8,581 nt of DNA from Candidatus Hydrogenedentota bacterium. Lineage in GTDB: Bacteria > Hydrogenedentota > Hydrogenedentia > Hydrogenedentiales > CAITNO01. Shown one piece after another: positions 1 to 5,407 of the stretch (its first letter is position 1; the number at the start of each line of letters is the position of its first letter). Under the pieces are notes generated by a model. That model saw only the letters and a program-made list of their open reading frames with translations. It did no database searches and was not told where the DNA came from. The stretch is from NCBI GenBank assembly GCA_903922535.1, contig CAIXUF010000209.1, forward strand, positions 1 to 8,581, given 5' to 3'. The translations under genes and the position numbers were made by a program.

Positions 1-3
1 AGA

Positions 4-30
4 GGCGGGAACGCTCGCGGCGCTCCCGCC
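4..30. repeat. GC-rich hairpin at left edge, possible terminator
   Basis: GGCGGGA at 4-10 pairs perfectly with TCCCGCC at 24-30. CGC at 12-14 can also pair with GCG at 20-22, leaving a five-base loop. This is a strong stem, but no T-run follows, so it is not a textbook intrinsic terminator. It could end transcription of a gene lying left of the window, or be one copy of a dispersed palindromic repeat. Only its structure is supported. Confidence 0.4.
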
Positions 31-378
31 CATCGTCTCGGCCCCTGAGTCGGCGCTCGGGTCGCACCCCTGCGTTGCCCTATCCTCCGCTCAGGTCAAC
101 TCCATTTTAACCAAAACCGCGCTCTTCCTCTCGGGTAGATTTTTACTTGAGGCAACGGGATGATTTCCCGCATGGCCCCGATCCGTATGTGGGGAGATGT
201 TCACCTCCTGATAATGCGTTCGACCGCACGTATATGAGATTCGCGCAAACACACGACACCCAAATGCGGGATGTGGCCGACAAAAACCACTTGTATTTTG
301 CCTGTGTCACCGGTGACAATAGACCCGTCAAGGGTGACCGCACACATTTTGTTGCCGTAAACATGGGAGCACAGCGCA
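31..378. other. Non-coding leader region before the barrel-like gene
   Basis: I see no convincing gene in this stretch of about 350 nt. The open frames crossing it are poor in recognisable protein features, and the ones extending furthest right overlap the next gene in another frame. It contains AT-richer patches around 106-150 and 280-300, and the palindrome and candidate promoter described separately. It probably holds the promoter and 5' untranslated region of the gene starting at 379. Confidence 0.5.
291..338 (+). promoter_or_regulatory. Candidate promoter with 14-bp palindromic operator
   Basis: TGTCACCGGTGACA at 305-318 is a perfect 14-bp palindrome. Its half-site GGTGAC (312-317) recurs as a direct repeat at 333-338, exactly 21 bp away, or about two helical turns. 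The palindrome sits between a weak -35-like TTGTAT (291-296) and a -10-like GACAAT (315-320) separated by 18 bp. That layout suits a dimeric repressor blocking a promoter about 60 nt before the start codon at 379. The symmetry and spacing are seen directly; the regulatory role is inferred, and no regulator is encoded in the window. Confidence 0.35.
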
Positions 379-1194
379 ATGAACAGAACCCTTCTGGCAG
401 GAATTCTGGCCGTCTTCCTCTTGACGATGGTCACGGCGGCGGCACAGACGGAGGCGCAGGAAAAACCCAAGGACCAGGCGGCCGCAGTGGAAACGCCCAA
501 GGCGGCCGATGCCGAGCAGGCATGGGAGAACAAATGGTTCTGGTTTGTCTGCTCCACCAACTACCACAACCGCCTGAAAACGTCGGAGCGCCAGATAGAC
601 CGCCAAATCAACGGGCTCTTTGGGGCGGTCTTCCCGGACTGGGAGCGGGTGACCACTTTCCAGGACTGGCGCGATGAATGGCTCATTTGGGACATGAGCG
701 CCGGCGTGGGCCGGGACATCTCTCCGAATCTTGCCTGGACGGTGTACGGCGTGGCCGGAACGGGCACGATCCGAAACCGGGACGACTACCGGCTGCTGCT
801 GGCTCCGGTGGGCATGAAGGAGTACTTCACCAGGACCTCGCTGTCCCTGGGCGCATCGCTGCGCTGGTGGCCCTGGGAACGGGCGCACCGCGACGGGCCG
901 GGCCTTTGGAACATTGTCAAGGGCATACGCCCCGTGACGGAGATGAATGTGGGGTACAGCCGGGAGATTTCGACCGCCGACGTGCGCGCCTCGGTTCCGC
1001 TCGCGGGCGACCTGCTGCACATCCGGCAGACGCAGACTTACAACCTGGGCTGGCTCAGCCCCCGCGCGGGCATCGAGATTCCGCTTTCGGACAAGTACGC
1101 GATCAATGTGCTCGGCGGCTACCTGTGGTTCAACAACGCCCAGGACGACTTCAACGGGTTTATGCTTGAGTTGATGTTCTGCGGGCGGTTCTAA
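379..1194 (+). CDS. Secreted beta-barrel-like protein of unknown function
   Basis: This 271-residue protein belongs to no family I can name. Residues 1-22 form a signal peptide (basic MNR, hydrophobic core, TAAA near the cleavage site). Residues 23-48 are a polar, alanine- and charge-rich linker. The rest alternates aromatic or hydrophobic residues with polar ones in short strand-like segments (for example WLIWDMSAGVGRD, TRTSLSLGASLRWWPW and YAINVLGGYLWFNN) and ends in Phe, as many outer-membrane barrels do. The likely location is therefore the outer membrane, as a small barrel. A GGGAG ribosome binding site (365-369) precedes the ATG by nine bases and supports this start. The gene converges on the glycosyltransferase, with only 8 nt between stop codons. 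The barrel assignment is inference; a periplasmic beta-rich protein is the main alternative. Confidence 0.7.
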   Translation: MNRTLLAGILAVFLLTMVTAAAQTEAQEKPKDQAAAVETPKAADAEQAWENKWFWFVCSTNYHNRLKTSERQIDRQINGLFGAVFPDWERVTTFQDWRDEWLIWDMSAGVGRDISPNLAWTVYGVAGTGTIRNRDDYRLLLAPVGMKEYFTRTSLSLGASLRWWPWERAHRDGPGLWNIVKGIRPVTEMNVGYSREISTADVRASVPLAGDLLHIRQTQTYNLGWLSPRAGIEIPLSDKYAINVLGGYLWFNNAQDDFNGFMLELMFCGRF

Positions 1195-1202
1195 CGGCGG
1201 AA

Positions 1203-1922
1203 CTATTCGGCGTTCTCGACCTCGGGGGCGACGTAGCGTTTGCGCAGCCAGGACACGCCGACCAGGTCATAGAGGCCGCGCCACAGCCGGTTGCCGATGC
1301 CGTATTTGGAAAGTCCGTACTGGCGGGGATGGTGGGTTACGGGACACTCGACAATGCTCATGCCGGCTTTGCGCATGAACACGGCCATGAACCGGTGCAC
1401 GCCGTTGAACGCGGGGATGTGGGGGATGCAGGCACGACGGAACCCCTTGGCACCGCAGCCGGAATCCCGGATGCCGTCGTGCAGCACGGCTTCGCGCGCG
1501 GCATTGGCCACGCGGCTGGACACTTTGCGCACCCACGAGTCGTGGCGGTTGGCGCGGTAGCCGCAGACGCAGTCGCAGTCGCGGAGCAGTTCCAGGAAAC
1601 GCGCGAAATCCTGGGGATCGTTTTGCAGGTCGCCGTCGAGCGTGAGGATGTACTCGCCGCGGGCCAGGCGCAGCCCGGCCACGACGGCGGCGGACTGGCC
1701 GGTGTTGCGGACCAGGTGCACCGGCCGCATCTCGGGATATTCGCGCGCCAGCGCATCCATGGCTTCACGTGTGCCGTCGGTGCTTCCGTCGTTGACAAAG
1801 AGGCACTCGCACTGGTATTCGGGCATGGCCAGAAACACGGTGCGGATGCGCCCGAAAAGGAGCGGCACGTTCTCCTGCTCGTTGTAGCAGGGGATGACAA
1901 CGGATACGAGTGTGGGATTCAT
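1203..1922 (-). CDS. Glycosyltransferase family 2, polyprenyl-phosphate sugar synthase-like
   Basis: A 239-residue GT-A fold glycosyltransferase of the dolichyl-phosphate mannose synthase/ArnC type. These enzymes transfer a sugar from a nucleotide donor to a lipid carrier at the cytoplasmic face of the membrane. Visible motifs are VVIPCYNE (8-15), NDGSTDGT (44-51) for nucleotide binding, the metal-binding DGDLQNDP (96-103), the conserved DSGCGAKGFRR segment (153-163), and RxxGLSKYG (200-208), typical of this subgroup. It is compact and has no C-terminal membrane helices, unlike GtrB or ArnC, so it resembles the single-domain DPM1 form. The start lies just before the first beta strand as in relatives, although no clear Shine-Dalgarno is visible upstream. 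Donor and acceptor cannot be read from the sequence. It is transcribed away from the pentapeptide gene at 2162. Confidence 0.88.
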   Translation of the reverse strand: MNPTLVSVVIPCYNEQENVPLLFGRIRTVFLAMPEYQCECLFVNDGSTDGTREAMDALAREYPEMRPVHLVRNTGQSAAVVAGLRLARGEYILTLDGDLQNDPQDFARFLELLRDCDCVCGYRANRHDSWVRKVSSRVANAAREAVLHDGIRDSGCGAKGFRRACIPHIPAFNGVHRFMAVFMRKAGMSIVECPVTHHPRQYGLSKYGIGNRLWRGLYDLVGVSWLRKRYVAPEVENAE

Positions 1923-2063
1923 GGCGTTTTTTGTGCATCCAGGGGTGTGCTGTTGGGTTCTGCCGCGGCCCGGTCAACCCCGGGGCGCCGCATGCGTTAG
2001 AATAGCACACCTGCCCGGGGACGCGGGAACTACCGCGCACGGAACGCCTCCAAATAGCTCCGC

Positions 2064-2085
2064 AGGGGGGACTTTTGATAGTATA
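2064..2085 (+). promoter_or_regulatory. Shared upstream motif of pentapeptide gene A
   Basis: A G-run followed by ACTTTTGATAGTATA lies 81 nt (from the end of GATA) before the ATG at 2162. A close match, a G-run followed by CTTTGATATTATG, lies 85 nt before the paralogous gene at 4767. Conservation at nearly the same distance suggests a common promoter or regulator site. AT-rich TAGTAT/TATACA could act as a -10, but no good -35 is visible at the usual spacing. The stretch 1923-2161 also has to carry the promoter of the divergent glycosyltransferase, which I could not identify. Confidence 0.35.
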
Positions 2086-2161
2086 CAGGCGACGACCTGT
2101 CTGGACGATGTTCAAGGCCGGGCTGTCGGCAACTGCGGCGCCGCCGCTGGAAAGTCAACGC

Positions 2162-2770
2162 ATGAACCCAAGGTTTCAGTTTCTGGACCACGAGGAGTTG
2201 ATCGAGACGCTCTCGTACATGAAGGCGGAATTGGCCGGGGAAGACCTGAGTCTGGCCGTCCTGAGCGGTGCCAGCCTGAGCGGCGCCGATCTGAGCGGGG
2301 CCAGCCTGCTCCGGGCGGATCTGAGCCATGCCGACCTGCTGCGGGCCGATCTGAGCCATGCGGACATGGTGGGCGCCTGTCTGAACTCCGCCATCCTGGG
2401 CTTTGCCAAGTTGGCCGGCGCCAATCTGAGCGGGGCCAGCCTGAGCGACGCCGACCTGAGCGGTGCCAATCTGCTCCGGGCGGATCTGAGCCACGCGGAT
2501 CTGAGCGGCGCCAACCTGACAGGCGCCAACCTGAGCCTCACCAACCTGAGTTATGCAAATCTGAGCGGTGCCAACCTGGTGGACGCCAACCTGATCGGTG
2601 CCAAGCTGATCGGCACAAACGTGATTGGCGCAAACCTGAGCAGACGCAGACCTGACCGTCGCAGGGCTGACCGCCGCGGAACAGCGTCTGACAAACCCGG
2701 CCGGTGCCTGGGAGAACGGCGCCAGGCTGACCGGCGCCAGGCGGCACGACGGGGACCGGACGACATCTGA
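2162..2770 (+). CDS. Pentapeptide-repeat protein A, C-terminus frameshifted
   Basis: As read, 202 residues. Residues 1-26 are a polar leader containing EELIETLS. Residues 27-160 are 27 uninterrupted A(D/N)LSG-type pentapeptides (central residue Leu in 25, Met and Val once each), which in this family form a right-handed quadrilateral beta-helix. There is no signal peptide, so it is probably cytosolic. I prefer the ATG at 2162 to an in-frame ATG at 2075: GGAAAG (2149-2154) precedes it, and its leader aligns residue for residue with the paralogue at 4767. After Ser160 the frame turns into an arginine-rich tail (RRRPDRRRADRR and similar), which is what pentapeptide DNA gives when read out of frame. 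The repeat phase continues in the +1 frame to 2822. Function is unknown; family members range from gyrase-protecting DNA mimics to scaffolds. It may be a damaged gene or contain a sequencing indel. Confidence 0.8.
   Translation: MNPRFQFLDHEELIETLSYMKAELAGEDLSLAVLSGASLSGADLSGASLLRADLSHADLLRADLSHADMVGACLNSAILGFAKLAGANLSGASLSDADLSGANLLRADLSHADLSGANLTGANLSLTNLSYANLSGANLVDANLIGAKLIGTNVIGANLSRRRPDRRRADRRGTASDKPGRCLGERRQADRRQAARRGPDDI
2240..2641 (+). repeat. Tandem 15-nt pentapeptide-coding repeats, array A
   Basis: Twenty-seven consecutive 15-nt units with consensus near GCCGACCTGAGCGGC, with CTG as the central leucine codon in almost every unit. Within the array, a 26-nt block encoding LLRADLSHA occurs at 2306-2331, 2336-2361 and 2471-2496. 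The first and third copies differ at one base, which indicates internal duplication by 30 and 165 nt (2 and 11 units). Confidence 0.9.
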
Positions 2771-2822
2771 CTGGCAGGCACTGATCCTGCCGGGGGGCAA
2801 ATGGCGAAGGGACGGAGGTTGA
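2643..2822 (+). pseudogene. Out-of-frame C-terminal part of pentapeptide gene A
   Basis: Skipping one base after AGC (2639-2641) gives a 59-codon open frame to TGA at 2820-2822. It begins DADLTVAGLTAAEQRLTNP and ends DWQALILPGGKWRRDGG. The central-leucine positions stay in perfect 15-nt phase at 2652, 2667, 2682, 2697, 2712, 2727, 2742, 2757, 2772 and 2787, reading CTG, CTG, CAG, CCG, GAG, CTG, CGG, CGG, TGG, CTG. The closing LPGGKW segment resembles the LPDGTRW-like endings I recall from intact pentapeptide proteins. This is very likely the original C-terminus, detached by a one-base insertion. With it restored, the protein would be 219 residues. Confidence 0.65.
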
Positions 2823-2916
2823 ACGCCGGCTTCCGGGACAGGTAACGTTGCACTTCTGGTTGAATTGCGCCATTGCCCGACGTCTACTGTCGCGTTTGCA
2901 CCAACCGAGGAAAGAA

Positions 2917-4584
2917 ATGCCGGCCATGAACCGCATGCGTGCAGCCCTTTCGGTCCCGCTGTTCTGTTGCGTCTGTTTTGCCGTGACGGCATCGGCGGGC
3001 CCGCCGCCGACCGTCGAAATGCGGGACGGCCACCACACGCTCACAGTGGACGGACAGCCGTTTCTGATCCTGGGGGGGCAGGTGCACAACTCAACCGCCG
3101 CAGACGGGGCGCGGTTTGACCGGGCCTGTGCCGCCGTGGAAAGAGTCCAGGGAAACACCGTGTTTGTCCCCGTCTACTGGGAATTGCTGGAACCGCAGGA
3201 AGGGCATTTCGACTTCACGCTGGTGGATCGGGTCGTGCAAGAGGCGCGGGAGCACCATCTGCGGCTTGTGCTGCTCTGGTTCGGCGCATGGAAGAACGGC
3301 GCGATGCAGTACGCGCCCGAATGGGTCAAGCGGGACAGGGCGCGGTTCCCGCGCGTGATCGACGCCCGCGGCGGGGAGTTGCCGGTCCTGTCCCCGCTGG
3401 CAGACGCCACGCGCCAGGCCGATGCGGCGGCGTTCCGCGCGATGATGGGGCATCTCCGCGAAATCGACGGGTCGGACCGCACGGTGATCCTGGTGCAGGT
3501 TGAAAATGAGGCGGGCCTTCTCGGGTCGGACCGCGACTATTCGGCTGCGGGGACGGCGTGGTTTCAGGGGGCGGCGCCGCCGGAGCTGACGGCATGGCTT
3601 GATGCGCACCGCGCCTCCCTGTCCCCGCCCCTGGCAAAGGCATGGGGCGAAAACGGGAACAGGACGGCGGGCACGTGGACAGAGGTCTTCGGCGACATGG
3701 CCCCCGAAGCCTGCACCGGCTGGAGCGTCGCGCGCCATGTCGAGAACCTGGCCGCTGCGGGGAAGGAGGAATATCCGCTGCCCATGTACGCCAACGCGTG
3801 GCTCGCCGGGGGCAACGGCGAAAGGGCCGGTGTGTGGCCCAGCGGCGGACCCAATGAGAACATGCTGGACCTCTGGAAATGCGCCGCGCCGCATCTTGAT
3901 TTTCTGGCCCCCGACATCTACCATCCGCGCTTCGCCAGTGTCTGCGCCGCGTACGCGCGGCCGGACAACGCGCTGTTCATCCCGGAAGTCAATTTCGAGC
4001 CCTATTACCCCGCATTTGCCTTCACCGCCTTTGCCGGATTCAACAGCCTCGCCTGGTCCGTGTTCGGCATCGACGACATGTTCAAGGAGGCGGACCCCCT
4101 TTGGGATTCCGCCGCGCAGGCGCCGCCCGGCATCGACGAGGCCAACCCCGCCGCCGTGCAACTGGCGCGGGTCTATGCCATCCTGCGGCCGCTGCTGCCG
4201 CTGATCGCCGAACGCCGGCACACCGGCACCCTGTTCCCCGTGGTCCAGGAGCTCGGAGAAAACGGCGACACCACCGCCGCCCTTAAACTTGGCGACAAAC
4301 TCGCCGCCGTGGTGGGCTATACGGTCAAGTTCGATCCGGAAAAAGGGCGCGGCGCGGGGATGATCGTCAAGTTCTCGCGCGACGAGTTCCTCGTTGCCGG
4401 CATGGGCTTCAATGCCGTGTTCCGCGAGCTTGAAGGCCCCCCAAGAGACGCTGAAATCCTCTCCATCGACGAAGGCACTTTCCTCGACAGCCAATGGACG
4501 CCCCGCCGCCGTCTGAACGGCGACGAGCAGCAAATCTCCCTCCCTGAAACGGGCCGCATCCTTCGGATCAAACTCCTGCGCTGA
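2917..4584 (+). CDS. Secreted GH35/DUF5597-type glycosidase
   Basis: A 555-residue exported glycoside hydrolase of clan GH-A, closest to GH35 beta-galactosidases carrying a C-terminal DUF5597 domain. Residues 1-27 are a signal peptide ending ASA. The TIM barrel spans about 35-400: FLILGGQVHNS (49-59) at the first strand, VPVYWELLEP (84-93), the acid/base motif VQVENEAG with catalytic Glu198, and FIPEVNF with the predicted nucleophile Glu357. The beta-rich DUF5597-like part runs from about 415 to the end. Members of this group release terminal galactose from oligosaccharides or plant polysaccharides; the exact specificity is not readable here. The ATG at 2917 is preceded by GAGGA (2907-2911). 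An in-frame ATG at 2848 would add 23 residues before the signal peptide and is less likely. The gene lies between the two pentapeptide genes on the same strand, 94 nt after the restored end of the first. Confidence 0.85.
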   Translation: MPAMNRMRAALSVPLFCCVCFAVTASAGPPPTVEMRDGHHTLTVDGQPFLILGGQVHNSTAADGARFDRACAAVERVQGNTVFVPVYWELLEPQEGHFDFTLVDRVVQEAREHHLRLVLLWFGAWKNGAMQYAPEWVKRDRARFPRVIDARGGELPVLSPLADATRQADAAAFRAMMGHLREIDGSDRTVILVQVENEAGLLGSDRDYSAAGTAWFQGAAPPELTAWLDAHRASLSPPLAKAWGENGNRTAGTWTEVFGDMAPEACTGWSVARHVENLAAAGKEEYPLPMYANAWLAGGNGERAGVWPSGGPNENMLDLWKCAAPHLDFLAPDIYHPRFASVCAAYARPDNALFIPEVNFEPYYPAFAFTAFAGFNSLAWSVFGIDDMFKEADPLWDSAAQAPPGIDEANPAAVQLARVYAILRPLLPLIAERRHTGTLFPVVQELGENGDTTAALKLGDKLAAVVGYTVKFDPEKGRGAGMIVKFSRDEFLVAGMGFNAVFRELEGPPRDAEILSIDEGTFLDSQWTPRRRLNGDEQQISLPETGRILRIKLLR

Positions 4585-4667
4585 CCAGGGATTGATGAAC
4601 TGAACAGAGAGGGATCCGGCGGGCCGGCCGGCGTCCCGGCGGGACGATTGAATAGTCGCGGCCACGG

Positions 4668-4686
4668 AGGGGGCTTTGATATTATG
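4668..4686 (+). promoter_or_regulatory. Shared upstream motif of pentapeptide gene B
   Basis: AGGGGGCTTTGATATTATG matches the element at 2064-2085 in base order (G-run, CTTT(T)GATA, then an AT-rich TAT) and in distance to the start codon (85 versus 81 nt). TATTAT (4680-4685) is one base from a consensus -10, but there is no matching -35 at 16-18 bp. TTGAAT at 4648-4653 is too far away. This suggests that gene B has its own start of transcription and is not only read through from the glycosidase gene. Confidence 0.35.
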
Positions 4687-4766
4687 TTGGTGATGGGCCC
4701 CCACCCGGGGAGTATCGTGCGGCTGGGGACGCCAATGCGGCGGCGACAACGCAAGGGAGACCGGGT

Positions 4767-5255
4767 ATGGACGCAAAGTACAAGAGCATGGGGCGCGACG
4801 AATTGATCGAGGTTCTATCCTCCACCAAGACCGAATTGTCCGGAGAAGACCTGAGTTTTGCGGATCTGCGCGGCGCCAAGCTGAGCGCGGCCGACTTGGG
4901 CGGCGCGGATTTGAGCTATTCCAACCTGAGCGACGCCGATCTGCGCGCCGCCAACCTGAGCTGCGCCAAGCTGAGTGACGCCGACCTGAGCGACGCGGAC
5001 CTGCGCGGCGCCAACCTTTGCAACACGGACCTGCGCGACGCGGATCTGCGCGGTGCAAACCTGCGCGGCGCGGATCTGAGCCACGCCAACCTGGGCGACG
5101 CCAACCTGGTCGGGGCGGACCTGCGCGGCGCCAACCTGCGCAAGGGCGGGCCGGACCGGCGCCAGGCGGAACGGCGAAAATCCGATCGACGCAACATGGA
5201 CGGCATCGAACGGGACGGCGTCCATCTCAACGGGGAAGAACAAGGGTGCCGGTAG
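4767..5255 (+). CDS. Pentapeptide-repeat protein B, paralogue of A
   Basis: 162 residues, without signal peptide or membrane segment, so probably cytosolic. The leader (1-26, with DELIEVLS and KTELSGEDLS) aligns without gaps to that of the protein starting at 2162, with 18 of 26 identical from residue 12 to 37. Twenty pentapeptides follow, with Leu at every central position from 29 to 124, giving a predicted four-sided beta-helix. Residues about 127-143 (GGPDRRQAERRKSDRRN) are an arginine-rich insert produced by a +1 phase break. From residue 144 the repeat phase is back in frame (MDGIERDGVHLNG), ending at TAG 5253-5255. AAGGGAGA (4753-4760) is a good ribosome binding site six bases from ATG. 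Its cellular role is unknown. Its position between two secreted carbohydrate enzymes may be meaningful, but a cytosolic helix cannot touch their substrate. Confidence 0.85.
   Translation: MDAKYKSMGRDELIEVLSSTKTELSGEDLSFADLRGAKLSAADLGGADLSYSNLSDADLRAANLSCAKLSDADLSDADLRGANLCNTDLRDADLRGANLRGADLSHANLGDANLVGADLRGANLRKGGPDRRQAERRKSDRRNMDGIERDGVHLNGEEQGCR
4845..5141 (+). repeat. Tandem 15-nt pentapeptide-coding repeats, array B
   Basis: Twenty 15-nt units with consensus near GCGGACCTGCGCGGC. All have a leucine codon at the centre (CTG, with a few TTG or CTT), and the phase is exact to CTG at 5136. CTGCGC replaces the CTGAGC that dominates array A, so the two arrays have diverged or expanded separately although the protein leaders match. 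Confidence 0.88.
5142..5195 (+). other. Segment bounded by compensating +1/-1 phase breaks
   Basis: After CTG at 5136 the central-leucine positions fall at 5152 (CGG), 5167 (CGG), 5182 (CCG), 5196 (ATG), 5211 (CGG) and 5226 (CTC). The successive steps are 16, 15, 15, 14, 15 and 15 nt. One base was therefore gained between 5139 and 5151 (the run GGGCGGG is a likely site). One was lost between 5185 and 5195 (GCAACATG where GCAAACATG would keep phase). The total of 90 nt equals six repeats, so the reading frame survives. In the middle frame the sequence reads GRTGARRNGENPIDA, pentapeptide-like with Leu replaced by Arg or Pro. Confidence 0.6.
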
Positions 5256-5407
5256 CCCGGTCAACGGCAAAGCCGTCCCGCCAGCCTCTCTGCTTCTTTT
5301 CCCCGCACTTGCGCCACTATCCGGCAATCTTACCCTTACCCATTTCTTCGGAGATTTCCGCACTTAACAATCCACGGGCCGCTTACAAATGGAGGGTGCC
5401 ACAATTC

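Noticed and set aside
1329..2000. Plus-strand open frame opposite the glycosyltransferase
   Set aside because: The minus strand carries clear GT2 motifs in conserved order; the plus translation has no protein-like features.
2030..2992. Long minus-strand open frame (320 codons) opposite pentapeptide gene A
   Set aside because: It is the mirror of the 15-nt repeat array: periodic VGVAQIG-like low complexity without domain, ribosome site or independent start. The same happens opposite gene B (4815-5363).
4633..4645. GTCCCGGCGGGAC hairpin after the glycosidase gene
   Set aside because: A perfect 5-bp stem with a 3-nt loop, but it is short and has no T-run. Such stems are expected by chance in this GC-rich spacer, so I do not call a terminator.
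3091..5058. 655-codon minus-strand open frame opposite the glycosidase
   Set aside because: High GC keeps this frame open. The plus strand has GH35 catalytic motifs and a signal peptide, while the minus translation is Arg/Pro/Gly-rich with no recognisable domain.
2240..5141. Regularly spaced repeats as a possible CRISPR array
   Set aside because: The 15-nt periodicity is codon-based and has no unique spacers of constant length; it encodes pentapeptides.
5266..5278. ACGGCAAAGCCGT small hairpin after pentapeptide gene B
   Set aside because: The five-base stem is weak and no T-run follows at a useful distance, so it is not supported as a terminator.
5018..5407. N-terminal extension of the toroid protein from an ATG at 5018
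   Set aside because: It overlaps pentapeptide gene B in another frame and is a low-complexity Arg/Gly/Pro read-out of its repeats. A ribosome site and signal peptide mark 5408 (or 5441) as the start.
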